Notes under the pieces: generated by a model
Told to the model about the DNA's origin: nothing
Seen by the model: only the letters and a program-made list of their open reading frames with translations
The model's database searches: none
Program-made: the position numbers and the translations under genes
NCBI GenBank assembly: GCA_002381615.1
Contig: DFWY01000093.1
Location: 1 to 49,596 of the forward strand
Direction of reading: 5' to 3'
DNA: 49,596 nt
Source: Polaromonas sp. UBA4122
GTDB lineage: Bacteria; Pseudomonadota; Gammaproteobacteria; Burkholderiales; Burkholderiaceae_C
Shown: in pieces, positions 6,804 through 15,774 of the stretch
How the letters are laid out: the number at the start of each line of letters is the position of its first letter
Position numbering within the stretch: position 1 is the stretch's first letter

Positions 6804-9800
6804 TTACCGCGGTCTTGGTGTTTCAAATGGAGTTGGCAGATGGCGACGAGGTTCACCGAAAAATTCCTTTTCAGCCTGACTTGCCTTTTCATTTGGCATT
6901 TTCAGGAGTTTGACTGGACCGGTAGATTTGATGGGCAAACTTGCTAGCTCATTCGCAGGGGCAATACTTGATTTGTTTGTGTTAGCTTCGGCCGTTTTGC
7001 GCCCGCCATCGGTGCTCACCAGTACCTTTAAAGACAGTTGTAATTCAGCCGCAAAAGAGCGAACATCGGATTCGAATCCAACCGGGTCACGATAGACACC
7101 TGTTGCACCAGTGGTCACCAGCACCCGATGCCCAAACTTGGACTTTGCATAACATAGGCAACTCTTGATTGCTGATTTTGTGAGTTGCACTCCCGTCTTG
7201 GCAGCGAGGACCAGCGAGTTGCCGCACTCGTCGTGGTCCCGGGTATCGTCGATTCCCGACCGCACGCCTCTAAGCGTGAGATCACTGTAACGTACCCAGA
7301 GTTCATCGAAAGCCTGCCTCCACGCGGCCGGAGCCTTGGATGTATTGATTGCTTCCTGAGCTACTTTGGCAGTCTGAGCCGCCGCATCAACGGCTTTAGC
7401 GGCTTCAACGGCGGCAGATTTCTGAGCGGCAATTTTCAAAGACACGTTATAGGTCTTTTCGTCATGCCATTCAGCGTTCATTCCCAATTCGTCGGCCGTG
7501 CGCACGACGGTATCAATGTATTCCCGGCTTCCGGATACAAGAAATTTCGAGTGACCAAATTTAGCCTTAGCAATCGCCAGCTGCGCAGCAATCGTTCCAC
7601 CCTCGGTGTCAAGAATGAAGTCCGCATTCTTTGCATTCCAGATTGCATTCGGTTGCGTGAATGCAAAAGGCTTCACGTCTTCTACGGCCAGGTCGACATC
7701 GCTTCCTTTTGAAATCTTGGCGCCGAGCTCCAGGAGGTCGGCAGCCTTGACGCAATCGGTAACGCACTCGACGTGCATTGTCGACCTGGTTATGGTCGTA
7801 TAGAAGGCGTTGTAGTTCAACGTTGGGTCGTTCTTTTGAAGGTGAATCCAGAGCTTCCCCTCCTTGGCCATCGTTAAGCCCTGGGTGGAATGTGCAGACA
7901 TCACCCAACCGTAAGTCAACGGCATTGATTCCGTAATTGGAATTTCCATTCGGGAGCCGTCATTCAGATTTCGAATGGTCATTCTATTTTTCTCGGAATC
8001 AACGAATTCAACCACCGCCCTAGTTCCGTTTTGAATCACCCAGGCATCCTTGTCAGCACGGTCGACGGAAAATTTGAATTCGGCATTGAACTTAATGACG
8101 TCGCCGCTAGCAATCGCCATTGGGTCGTTCTCGCCAATTTGAACCTTGGCGCCATCGCCCGCCGGGTCGAACTCGAATTTCTCTCCAGCACGCTCTCCAC
8201 CAAGACGTTGCAGCGTTACCGTTCTCAAGATGGTATTGGCACCGACAATTCGGCAGGTTTCACCATTCTTCATCCCGGGAGCCTTAATGGTCGCGCGGAC
8301 CACAGAGCCGACCTCATAGCTGCGCATCAGCTGCTTCTGGGTTGGCGTGAGTCCGTAGTCCTCGAATGCCTTGACCAGGTGGCCACCGGCCATGCCGGCT
8401 TCGCGGTCCAGGATGGAGCCTCCGATTCCGAGCTTTTCCCGAATCGCCAGATTGATTTTCTTGCGGTCAGCATTCAAGCCGGTGATTACCAGGCTCTTTT
8501 CGCGCTCGGCCTGATTAAGGAGCGCAACGGAACTGGCAATGTAGTCGATGCGCTTTTCCGGATTCCTGATGGCTGTGACCATGGAATTCTTGTAGAGATT
8601 GGCCAGAGCTAGCATCGGGTTGTCGCGTGACCCCTCGTGCGCATGCACCAGCGCAATCGTTTTCGCTCGACGCATTTCTGTCAACCGGACCGTTGTACCC
8701 AACTTCTCAGTCTCCTGGAGCACCTGGTAAAACGGCGCACCTGCGTTCACGGGGCTGAACTGCTTGTTGTCGCCGACGAGCACGAGATGCACAACAAACT
8801 CTGATGCAAGCGCCTGGATGCGAGCAAAGCCCGCGGCATCTTTTAAACCGGCTTCATCAAAGATGATGCTTGTCTTTCCCTTGACGACATTTTTCTTCCA
8901 CCAATTCCTGGTGAGCATCGCCTTCTGGCTGGTAATCGCGTCAATGCCAGCCTGCAGCATGGCTGCAACGGCGGTCTTGGTCGGCGCAAATCCGAAAGTT
9001 TTGTGGGCAATGGCATCGTTGACCTGCTTGACCACTTCCATTGAAGTCGTCTTCCCTGTGCCGGCGTCGCCAATAATGACTGAAATCATATTCTTGCTAA
9101 GCGCACACTCTTCGATGGCTTCGCGCTGCCCCATAGTGAGCATGAATCCATTGATTGTCTGGAAGTCATGAATAGCACTGTGAACCAACTCGACAGTAGC
9201 GCTTGGCTTGCGAGCTCCGACCCCGGCACGAAAATTCTTGTAGATGGACTCGTCAGTCTCGATACGCACTTTGGTGGTCATGTTGTCGATGCCGGTGGTC
9301 TTCACCAACGTGCCATCGACAAGCAGTTCATCGATGGCGGTGTTGATGGCGTCGACATCAAAGTGCATGTCACCGGCATCAATCATTGCGAATTTGATTG
9401 CTGAGCTGCGGGAAAACCTCGACTTGTTGGTCGTCAAATGCTCCGCTGCCATCAGCACAGCGTCGCGGGCGGTGCGAGCCGCTTTCGGCTGCATTTGAAC
9501 TTTTGTCAGCTGCTCTACGGCATCTGGGGTTTGTGCAATGTAGGCTGGAATTATCCGGCCGCCGGCCTTTTCTTTGGCATCCGTGACGCGTTGCTTGAGC
9601 TCAGCAAGGTCGAGGCCACGGGTGGCGGCCTTGTGCTCCCACCACGCTAGGCGCTCATTCCTGGGGATGTCGTAGTCTTTGGTCAGGCGCGTCTTGTAGT
9701 TTGCAACCGTATTGGCTTCGGACCCGTACTTCTCCACAAGTTCCGGGTGTTTGGTGATGTAGTCCTTGATGCTTGTCCGGCCATCTGAAAAGGCCTCAAT

Positions 9801-10727
9801 GTCATCGCGGGTGTATCCGGCAATTTCGAAGCCATCCTTGGTAGACTGCAGCGCGTATCCGTTTTCACGCATGAGACTGGCCAGCTTTTGCAGGAAGATG
9901 GCATCGAGCTTCTTTTGCGCGCGCAAAAGAGAGCTGGGGTCGAGGGACAGCAACTTCTTGTTGCCGTGCGCGTCAAGGCCAAAATCGCCAGCGGCATGGG
10001 CGGCGCTGAAGATAATGTTGTGGAAATGCGCCTGCGGGTCGCCGCCGGTCAGGCTCACGGCGTCACGGACTGCATTGGCTTCGCATTTTGACTTCTTGTC
10101 ATTTTCTTGATCACGAAGTCTTGACATGGTGTGAAAGAACGATGTCCACACCGCGCCCTCAACCGGCACCGACATTTGGCGACTCTTGGCACCGCGCTTG
10201 CCGTTAACGGTGATTCGGACTCGAAGCTCTTTTTGGGCTGCGTCCATGGCACAACGATTGGCTTCCTGAAGCAACTTCAGCAGAACCTCATCCTTCATAA
10301 CAAGAATCTGAAGGCTGACGGTTTTCGGCGGGCTGGCGGTGGCGTCCATTGCGTGGACGTTTTTACGTACACCCTTTTTGCCCTTTTTCTTAACCTCTGT
10401 TTTGAACTTAGAGGGATTCGCCTGCACTTTACTCTGACCGCTGGGGTACTTGCCTCTCATGGCGTCGACGTAATGCTGGAGGTTGAAGCCACCTTTCGTA
10501 AAGCCCAATGCCTCCACGCCATCCCCATAGAAAGCCGTCTGGATTAACGGGCTCTCAGAGCCATCTTCGTAGTCCTCCGATTTGGAGTTCGCCTTTGGGG
10601 TGTAGTACTTCGTGCCAGGACTCATCAGTGCACGCCGGAGATATTGATGGCCCTCGATGTCATCATTTATCAGCTTGGCAACCATGTAGTTCGGGTTGCC
10701 ATCAATCATTGTTACTTTGAAGCTCAC
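6804..10727 (-). CDS. MobF (TrwC/TraI-like) conjugative relaxase-helicase
   Basis: 1307 residues from a GTG at 10727 with AAGAGGT upstream. The relaxase domain has paired tyrosines at 41-42 (KYYTPK) and the HUH histidines: FFHTMSR (H199) and DPQAHFHN (H234, H236). In most MobF proteins these are about 11 residues apart; here a charged insert of about 24 residues separates them. A RecD-like helicase follows, with Walker A GDAGTGKTT at about 553-561 and IIFDEAGLKD as Walker B. The C-terminal part carries two related segments (AKAKFGHSKFLVSGSREYID and CYAKSKFGHRVLVTTGATGV). It would nick oriT, stay bound to the 5' end and unwind the transferred strand. It is cotranscribed with the accessory gene 10 bp upstream. 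Confidence 0.88.
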   Translation of the reverse strand: MSFKVTMIDGNPNYMVAKLINDDIEGHQYLRRALMSPGTKYYTPKANSKSEDYEDGSESPLIQTAFYGDGVEALGFTKGGFNLQHYVDAMRGKYPSGQSKVQANPSKFKTEVKKKGKKGVRKNVHAMDATASPPKTVSLQILVMKDEVLLKLLQEANRCAMDAAQKELRVRITVNGKRGAKSRQMSVPVEGAVWTSFFHTMSRLRDQENDKKSKCEANAVRDAVSLTGGDPQAHFHNIIFSAAHAAGDFGLDAHGNKKLLSLDPSSLLRAQKKLDAIFLQKLASLMRENGYALQSTKDGFEIAGYTRDDIEAFSDGRTSIKDYITKHPELVEKYGSEANTVANYKTRLTKDYDIPRNERLAWWEHKAATRGLDLAELKQRVTDAKEKAGGRIIPAYIAQTPDAVEQLTKVQMQPKAARTARDAVLMAAEHLTTNKSRFSRSSAIKFAMIDAGDMHFDVDAINTAIDELLVDGTLVKTTGIDNMTTKVRIETDESIYKNFRAGVGARKPSATVELVHSAIHDFQTINGFMLTMGQREAIEECALSKNMISVIIGDAGTGKTTSMEVVKQVNDAIAHKTFGFAPTKTAVAAMLQAGIDAITSQKAMLTRNWWKKNVVKGKTSIIFDEAGLKDAAGFARIQALASEFVVHLVLVGDNKQFSPVNAGAPFYQVLQETEKLGTTVRLTEMRRAKTIALVHAHEGSRDNPMLALANLYKNSMVTAIRNPEKRIDYIASSVALLNQAEREKSLVITGLNADRKKINLAIREKLGIGGSILDREAGMAGGHLVKAFEDYGLTPTQKQLMRSYEVGSVVRATIKAPGMKNGETCRIVGANTILRTVTLQRLGGERAGEKFEFDPAGDGAKVQIGENDPMAIASGDVIKFNAEFKFSVDRADKDAWVIQNGTRAVVEFVDSEKNRMTIRNLNDGSRMEIPITESMPLTYGWVMSAHSTQGLTMAKEGKLWIHLQKNDPTLNYNAFYTTITRSTMHVECVTDCVKAADLLELGAKISKGSDVDLAVEDVKPFAFTQPNAIWNAKNADFILDTEGGTIAAQLAIAKAKFGHSKFLVSGSREYIDTVVRTADELGMNAEWHDEKTYNVSLKIAAQKSAAVEAAKAVDAAAQTAKVAQEAINTSKAPAAWRQAFDELWVRYSDLTLRGVRSGIDDTRDHDECGNSLVLAAKTGVQLTKSAIKSCLCYAKSKFGHRVLVTTGATGVYRDPVGFESDVRSFAAELQLSLKVLVSTDGGRKTAEANTNKSSIAPANELASLPIKSTGPVKLLKMPNEKASQAEKEFFGEPRRHLPTPFETPRPR

Positions 10728-10736
10728 GGCGACCTC

Positions 10737-11105
10737 TTAGCGAGCGGGCTTCAGAGCTGCCGAAAGGAGCGCCGTCTGGCGTTCTACAGCCAATTCGAGC
10801 TGGGAAATATGAGCCGTCGATTCCATGAGTATGGCTACCAGGCGCTCAGAATCCAGCCCTCGCGCGGGACCTTGAACGGCAAGCATTGGATAGACAAGTT
10901 CGGCAATGCTCACACCAGACGCTTCAGCCTCTTTCTCCAGCCTGTGCTTTAGTTCTGCCGGTACGCGCATAGAGAGAACTACCTTCTGTGGAGCTTTGCC
11001 CTTCACGGATTTCTCGACCATTTTCTGGACACTGGTTTTTGGTGTGGCCTTGCCAGTGGACTTGGCTGTCGAATTGACGATGTTTGCGTTCACGGATTTC
11101 CCCAT
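10737..11105 (-). CDS. Relaxosome accessory protein, RHH-like
   Basis: About 122 residues from the ATG at 11105; a GTG at 11141 would add 12 residues, and neither start has a strong ribosome site. The basic, low-complexity N-terminus (KSTGKATPKTSVQKMVEKS) is followed by KVVLSMRVPAELKHRLEKEA and EASGVSIAELVYPML, a ribbon-helix-helix type strand-helix-helix, then a predicted coiled helix. Small RHH proteins (TrwA, TraY, MobC) bind oriT and help the relaxase. Its place between the palindrome-rich gap and the MobF gene fits that role. Family membership is inferred from architecture. Confidence 0.65.
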   Translation of the reverse strand: MGKSVNANIVNSTAKSTGKATPKTSVQKMVEKSVKGKAPQKVVLSMRVPAELKHRLEKEAEASGVSIAELVYPMLAVQGPARGLDSERLVAILMESTAHISQLELAVERQTALLSAALKPAR

Positions 11106-11141
11106 TTTTGATTCGTTGAATTGAGCAATTGGTGCCGCCAC

Positions 11142-11607
11142 CGGTGCGCATATATGCCCGATTGGCAGCTTTGAATCTCATTCGGAGCTTCTGAAGTCCG
11201 GACTTCTGAATTTGGGGTTGAGGCGCTTGTATACGCAAAAAACAGCGTTGATTTCAACCGTTCCTAGAGGAACAACACGTACAGTATATCGTATGCGGTG
11301 TAAACAATCAAGTATTTATAGCAACGAAATACCTTGCCCCTAGTTCTCTCCAGTGAAATCGCGTTGCTTCCAGCAGGAACACCGCTACCCGCCAGGGTAG
11401 CAGTCGTGTAATAAGGAGGACGAAGGACGACGCATGCCAGGAAACCAAGCTCCGCTTGGGTTTCCGAAGACTTTGTGCACTGAAAGTGCGGTATTTGTAT
11501 TGGACTATTGAGCAGTAATGAGCACTACTGCGCATAAGTTAGCGTTGCTGGGCATTAACCGGCAGTCCTGAACACAGAACAAAGTTTGACTTGTAGAATC
11601 GCCACGT
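11142..11607. other. Candidate origin of transfer and divergent promoters
   Basis: A non-coding gap between the leftward mob operon and the rightward stb-like operon. It contains GAAGTCCGGACTTC, a perfect 14-bp palindrome at 11194-11207; GTTCCT-AG-AGGAAC at 11260-11273; a 7-bp stem with a 4-base loop at 11384-11401 (GCTACCC/GGGTAGC); GCACT-GAA-AGTGC at 11477-11489; and GCAGTA/TACTGC arms at 11512-11531. In R388-type MobF plasmids the nick site lies a few bases 3' of a stable hairpin, and oriT lies between the stb and trw operons. By analogy the hairpin at 11384-11401 with AGTCGTGTAATAAGG after it is my best nick-region guess. Confidence 0.6.
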
Positions 11608-12237
11608 ATGAGATATACTAACCGAATGATAAAAAAAGCAACCGGAACAACTGACGAATCCATCGACTTGGTCGCTGGTTTGAAGGGTCTGCGCTCCTCA
11701 AGAAGCACAGCAATGCTGAGCCCGTACTCTGAGCAGACTATTGCCATGTTCAAGTCCGGATGGGAAATACGTGCCATGCGGGACTTCATAAATGCCGAGC
11801 TAGAAGCTAAAGGCTTTGAGTCGGTCAAGCGCGAAACATTCAAGCGATGGGTGCTAAAGCTCATCAAAGTCCAGAAGCTGAGAGCACATGCGCTTGGAGA
11901 GCTGTGGGCCAGTGCGCCAAGCCTAGTTGACGCTCAAGTGATTAGTCCTCTGGGCGCAGATCACGCTACCGAAGCCGTCACGCAGGGTGGAAGTCAGAAG
12001 CCTGGCAGTCAATTTGCACGGACCTACGGATTGGAGGAGGGATGCGTAAGACGTCTCTCGAAGCCCGCATCTCCATCGAACACATCGGATACGAATTCGA
12101 TTGGTGCGGTCGAGATCAAGAACTTCTCCGAAGACGAAATGATTGCCCGTCTTGATGATCGAATAGCTATGGCGGACGAAAAGCGCGGTAAGCATGGTGC
12201 TGACACTAGCAATCCCGTCATCGATATTGACAGATGA
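11608..12237 (+). CDS. StbA-like putative DNA-binding protein, first gene of stb-like operon
   Basis: 209 residues from the ATG at 11608, or 203 from the ATG at 11626. Both starts lie close to a TATACT box at 11614-11619 (TTGTAG 17 bp upstream), so the true start may be further in, for example at MLSPYSEQTI. The region SEQTIAMFKSGWEIRAMRDF with ETFKRWVLKLIK resembles a DNA-binding helical domain. The C-terminal half is polar and probably disordered. I do not recognise the protein directly. The StbA-like role (binding near oriT for stability and transfer control) is inferred from its place before an StbB-like ATPase and beside the oriT-like gap. Confidence 0.5.
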   Translation: MRYTNRMIKKATGTTDESIDLVAGLKGLRSSRSTAMLSPYSEQTIAMFKSGWEIRAMRDFINAELEAKGFESVKRETFKRWVLKLIKVQKLRAHALGELWASAPSLVDAQVISPLGADHATEAVTQGGSQKPGSQFARTYGLEEGCVRRLSKPASPSNTSDTNSIGAVEIKNFSEDEMIARLDDRIAMADEKRGKHGADTSNPVIDIDR

Positions 12238-12285
12238 CGTCAGCACAGCATTCGCATTTCCAACCTAACTTAAAACGGAGAAATC

Positions 12286-13131
12286 ATGAAAACCAAGCCA
12301 CAAATTGAATCCACAGCAACATTTAAAACCATTTCGAAACCAGCCCTCAAATTTCTGGTCACAAGTGGAGATACGGCCGACCAGGGAAAGACCACAATTG
12401 CCGACAACATTTTGGCTCCACGCCTGTCGAATCCAATTCGTCTTGAAATCGAAAACAACGAATCATCGAGTTCGAGAAAGCAAGACGTTCGACGGTTCAC
12501 AGTGGACCAATTTTTGGATATCAAGTACGAATTCAATTCTGCCGAGGATGGACGCGGATTGATTTGTGACGTCGGAGCCTCAGAATACAAAGAGTTCATG
12601 GCCGTCTGCAAACGGAAATTTGGTGGCGTAACCAACTATTTCGAACGTGTGCTGTTTGTTATCAAGGCGGGCGCCACCAAGGAGCAGTTGGCACTTATTA
12701 AATTGCGGGACTTGCTGTCGTTTGGCCTGGATGCCAAGAAGCTAAGCGTCGTCTTCAATTGTGCTGATTTTGATGATTCGAATATCGCGGCGGCTGAGGC
12801 CAGAATTCGTACCACATTTGCGCAGGTGTACGAGACCGGGGAAGACTTCGGCTTTCACGTATGCAAGACCCCAATTTATCAGGACGACGACTTCTATCGT
12901 TCGGTATTCAAGTCGCGAAAGTTCGACGCGAGCTCGATCTGTGATGAGCAGAACTTTGCATTGAAGGTTCGCGAACTGACCAAAAGTGGTCTCTCAAAAA
13001 GCAATGAAGATGTCCAGAAATACATGCTTCTTGACGACCTGCAGAGCGCTGCATTGACTAGTGTTCGTCCAAATTTGGATTCAGTGTGGGAAGAAATCAT
13101 GGCTGCCCACCATACTAGCCAATCACGATAG
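12286..13131 (+). CDS. stbB: StbB/TraL-like P-loop ATPase
   Basis: 281 residues; CGGAGA precedes the ATG. The N-terminus KFLVTSGDTADQGKTTIA, followed by DNILAPRL, matches the StbB/TraL pattern (G-x-x-GKTTIA-x-x-LLAPR) of R388 and IncP plasmids, with an expanded P-loop. Further matches are GLICDVGASEYKEF (cf. IVDVGASN) and LLSFGLDAKKLSVVFNCAD. This ParA/MinD-like ATPase family affects plasmid positioning and conjugation. It is 48 bp downstream of the StbA-like gene and 21 bp upstream of a short leader ORF. The C-terminal ~90 residues are not recognised. ATPase assignment is strong; the exact role is inferred from homologues. Confidence 0.72.
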   Translation: MKTKPQIESTATFKTISKPALKFLVTSGDTADQGKTTIADNILAPRLSNPIRLEIENNESSSSRKQDVRRFTVDQFLDIKYEFNSAEDGRGLICDVGASEYKEFMAVCKRKFGGVTNYFERVLFVIKAGATKEQLALIKLRDLLSFGLDAKKLSVVFNCADFDDSNIAAAEARIRTTFAQVYETGEDFGFHVCKTPIYQDDDFYRSVFKSRKFDASSICDEQNFALKVRELTKSGLSKSNEDVQKYMLLDDLQSAALTSVRPNLDSVWEEIMAAHHTSQSR

Positions 13132-13152
13132 TCGCCATATCTGGAGTTAGAC

Positions 13153-13191
13153 ATGAAATTCATAAATGAAATCGGCGCAAACGATGATTAA
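13153..13191 (+). CDS. 12-codon leader ORF before the StbC-like gene
   Basis: ATG at 13153 sits 6 bases after GGAG (13143-13146) and encodes MKFINEIGANDD, then TAA at 13189-13191. The next gene's candidate starts at 13166 and 13184 are in another frame, lack their own ribosome site, and lie inside this ORF. Ribosomes loaded here could reinitiate downstream (translational coupling), or an indel may have separated a former N-terminus. The sequence shows the ORF; function is inferred. Confidence 0.4.
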   Translation: MKFINEIGANDD

Positions 13192-14230
13192 CTCGACCGC
13201 TGGTAAAGCGGCTGTTCCACCCTCGTCATCATCAAAATCTGCATCAACTGCATCAACTGCATCAACTGCATCAACTGCATCGGTGCAAGCCGCAGCGCGC
13301 GCCCCTTCGGTTCAAAACACTGCACTTGCAAATACGACCTCACGAAGAATGGCGATGCCGGAAGCCGGGAAAATCGTCCATCCGGCAACAAGTACAGTAT
13401 GTCAGCAAGAGACGACCCGCCGTGATGACATCGAGAGGGTGCGTCAGTTCATCACTTCGCTGAACTTGAACGAAGAAGAGTCCAAGCAGCTGATGATGCC
13501 GTTGGCGTCGAGAGTGATGGATGCTGTGGCCAAGGAAATGGCCATTCAGTTTTCATCGAAAGAGGCTGTCCGTTTCCAGAGTACACCGGCTCACGTGCTC
13601 ACGATGATGATGAACTACATCGAGCTATATCTGCGCGAGGCAGAGTCTTCAACACAGAGGATGCCGGTTCTTGTGGACGCTATCGTCACGAAGGCCATTG
13701 GCACTGTCAGTGGTCCAGCATTCCGCAAAGAACTATCGGCAGCGGTTGCGCATGCGGTAATGGATTCGGTGGCGGAGGTTGTTGCCGGATTAAATCAAGT
13801 AATCACAAACTCCAGGCAATTCCAAAATGACGTCAGAAAAATGCTTCTGCAGTCGTTGACAGAGTCAGCCGTAACCATCGACAAAGCTGCCAAATCAGCC
13901 TCCGACGTTGTAACGACTGCGATCAAGGCATCCACGAAACCGATTACTCAATCTGCCGCTTCGATTGCCCAATCCGTCTGCCAAATTGAGGGGCTCATTG
14001 GCAAGGACAGTGATTTCGGAAAAAACATGCGTGGTCTTCGTGGCTACTTGGTCGCGACCGCAGCATTGCAAAAGAAGGTTGATGGGTTCAATGCTCGTCC
14101 CTGGTACCAGCTAATAATCGACGGAGTCAAGAAGGCTCCATATTCTTTCGCCGGAACTTGCGCGGCAGTTCTGGTTGTAATTGGCCCGGTTTGGTGGGTT
14201 TGCGTTCGAATTTTCATTCAACACGCTTGA
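13166..14230 (+). CDS. StbC/TraM-like membrane-anchored protein
   Basis: 354 residues from the ATG at 13166, or 348 from the ATG at 13184. The N-terminal ~80 residues are low-complexity Ser/Thr/Ala with a SASTASTASTASTAS tract. The middle is helical (ESKQLMMPLASRVMDAVAKE and similar). The C-terminus has one hydrophobic segment, SFAGTCAAVLVVIGPVWWVC, so the protein should be anchored by its tail with the bulk in the cytoplasm. It is the third gene after StbA-like and StbB-like proteins. IncP TraM and R388 StbC are likewise downstream of the TraL/StbB ATPase, with TraM membrane-tailed. Similarity is by position and topology, not by clear motifs. Confidence 0.5.
   Translation: MKSAQTMINSTAGKAAVPPSSSSKSASTASTASTASTASVQAAARAPSVQNTALANTTSRRMAMPEAGKIVHPATSTVCQQETTRRDDIERVRQFITSLNLNEEESKQLMMPLASRVMDAVAKEMAIQFSSKEAVRFQSTPAHVLTMMMNYIELYLREAESSTQRMPVLVDAIVTKAIGTVSGPAFRKELSAAVAHAVMDSVAEVVAGLNQVITNSRQFQNDVRKMLLQSLTESAVTIDKAAKSASDVVTTAIKASTKPITQSAASIAQSVCQIEGLIGKDSDFGKNMRGLRGYLVATAALQKKVDGFNARPWYQLIIDGVKKAPYSFAGTCAAVLVVIGPVWWVCVRIFIQHA
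13241..13276 (+). repeat. Four tandem copies of a 9-bp unit in coding sequence
   Basis: GCATCAACT is repeated four times without interruption, with a partial fifth copy. It encodes the repeated S-T-A tripeptide in the StbC-like protein. Because the unit is 9 bp, copy changes keep the frame and alter only linker length. Confidence 0.9.
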
Positions 14231-14258
14231 TTGAATATCCCACAGTTGCAATCCAAGT

Positions 14259-14906
14259 CTAGCCTGGAGTCTGCACTTTGGTTTGGGCCGAGGATGCAGC
14301 CAACCCTTTTTTCTTGACCTTTGCTCCACTAGCACCCTGTTTAACCAGGGCTTCACGCATCTCTAAAACGCCGGCGTTGTTCCACTTACCCGTCACCATT
14401 GGACTCTTCACGGTTCCGCGGGCCAGGCCTTCGGCGGTCACACAGCGCACCCACTCATCGAGAACCGCAGAACGCTCGTACTCGGGCACCGACAGCATCA
14501 ATCGCTTGAGGCCTGTCATGAGCCGGTTGACATAAGGCGAAGGAGGCCCACCTTTCTTGAGCCATCGGTATGCTGACGAGGACTCAGCGCCAAAGAGTGC
14601 ACCGAACTCACGTTGACCCAGGGCACCGCGGACTGCAGATAAGAATTCAAAAAGCTCATCAGGCGCTGGCGATTTGGGAATCGGACATAGCTCAGGATGC
14701 TGGTCATAAAGGCGTACTAGGAGAGCTAACGACGAATCCTTTATTGGAAGTTCGGATTCCTGCCGAACGATGTGCATCCATCTCGTCATGCTCAACGAAA
14801 ACAGGTAACAGGCCTCTCCGACGAGCAGGCCCAAATGTAGTCGCAACATGTCGAGGTCTTTTCCGTAGACCGGGCGGCCTTCCGGAATGGTTCCTTTTGT
14901 ACTCAT
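14259..14906 (-). CDS. Putative plasmid HTH regulator
   Basis: 215 residues; AGAGG lies upstream of the ATG at 14906. Two HTH-like segments are visible: near the N-terminus (VYGKDLDMLRLHLGLLVGEA, then LSMTRWMHIVRQ) and in the middle (LGQREFGALFGAESSSAYRW, then LKKGGPPSPYVNRL). The C-terminal tail is basic and low in complexity (KVKKKGLAASSAQTK). I do not recognise a named family. It converges on the stb-like operon and diverges from the gene at 15023, whose promoter region it may control. A transcriptional or DNA-binding role is inferred only from the helices. Confidence 0.55.
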   Translation of the reverse strand: MSTKGTIPEGRPVYGKDLDMLRLHLGLLVGEACYLFSLSMTRWMHIVRQESELPIKDSSLALLVRLYDQHPELCPIPKSPAPDELFEFLSAVRGALGQREFGALFGAESSSAYRWLKKGGPPSPYVNRLMTGLKRLMLSVPEYERSAVLDEWVRCVTAEGLARGTVKSPMVTGKWNNAGVLEMREALVKQGASGAKVKKKGLAASSAQTKVQTPG

Positions 14907-15022
14907 ATTGCCTCTGAAGGGTGTTTTTGGCGCTAGCGATCGAGTTGCATTGTAATCGCGTTTAAGATATTAGAAACGCATGTATTGTGTACAGAATACT
15001 CTCCAAGAATCGAGCGATTTCT

Positions 15023-15763
15023 ATGTCTACCGTCCGCCTTCAAGCTTTCGCAGTCCTCAAATCAAAAGCCCAGATAGGTTCAGAAAAAAATACCGGAGAA
15101 ATGGTGCCTTTGTGTGGCGCAAGTGACACTAGAGTGAATGCTGATGACAAGTGTGTAGATGTACTGCTTGACTCAGTGCCATTCCGTCTTGACTCCATTA
15201 CAGAAAGAGCAAAAAATCTCAGTCGAAATCGTTTAGGGCTATTTTTTTTATACGGTATACGTGATTCGCTGGCGGAGACATCTTTTTGGAGTAGCGAAGC
15301 AAGGAAAAACGACTCAGTTTTGACGACTGCCGAGTTTGAGTACGAGGTAGGCGCGATCTATCCGAACCTGGTCGACAGAAAGACAATTCGGGAGTTCAGA
15401 AACGAATCAGGAGCCTCCATCCGATTCGCAAATGTCTCTCGAATGAAGCGCGAGATGCTTCTGGATGTTCTCGCCAAATTCCAGCAGTTCATCAAGGAGG
15501 AGGGGGGCAAGGTCGACCAGATGGCCACCACCAGGGATATGGCGACCAGACCAGACCTTTGGGTTAAAGTATTGGAGAGTGACCAAGACCTCAAGCAAAT
15601 CGATATCCTGGTGGTTCCAGTTGCGGACCTAGAAGGTCCGAAATCGCACAGTCGCCAGGTGGCATGGGTCCGACCGGGGACAAAGATTGTGTCAACGATG
15701 CAGTCGAGGACGGATATCAGGCTGTTAAATCCTTCGTGGATGCTGGAGTCGGCAACGCGGTAG
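15023..15763 (+). CDS. Hypothetical plasmid protein, about 246 residues
   Basis: Not recognised. ATG at 15023 (MSTVRLQAFAVLK) is preferred; a GTG at 14987 is in frame. The middle contains a polar helical region with IRDSLAETSFWSSEARKND and MKREMLLDVLAKFQQFIKEE. No transmembrane segment or signal peptide is seen. It is divergent from the HTH gene at 14259-14906 and followed by an IS630 remnant, so its 3' flank has been rearranged, although the ORF itself looks complete. Confidence 0.5.
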   Translation: MSTVRLQAFAVLKSKAQIGSEKNTGEMVPLCGASDTRVNADDKCVDVLLDSVPFRLDSITERAKNLSRNRLGLFFLYGIRDSLAETSFWSSEARKNDSVLTTAEFEYEVGAIYPNLVDRKTIREFRNESGASIRFANVSRMKREMLLDVLAKFQQFIKEEGGKVDQMATTRDMATRPDLWVKVLESDQDLKQIDILVVPVADLEGPKSHSRQVAWVRPGTKIVSTMQSRTDIRLLNPSWMLESATR

Positions 15764-15774
15764 TGTGTTGAGGC

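Noticed and set aside
11384..11415. Hairpin GCTACCC/GGGTAGC as a transcription terminator
   Set aside because: No T-run follows on either strand and no gene ends nearby; an oriT-type hairpin fits the location better.
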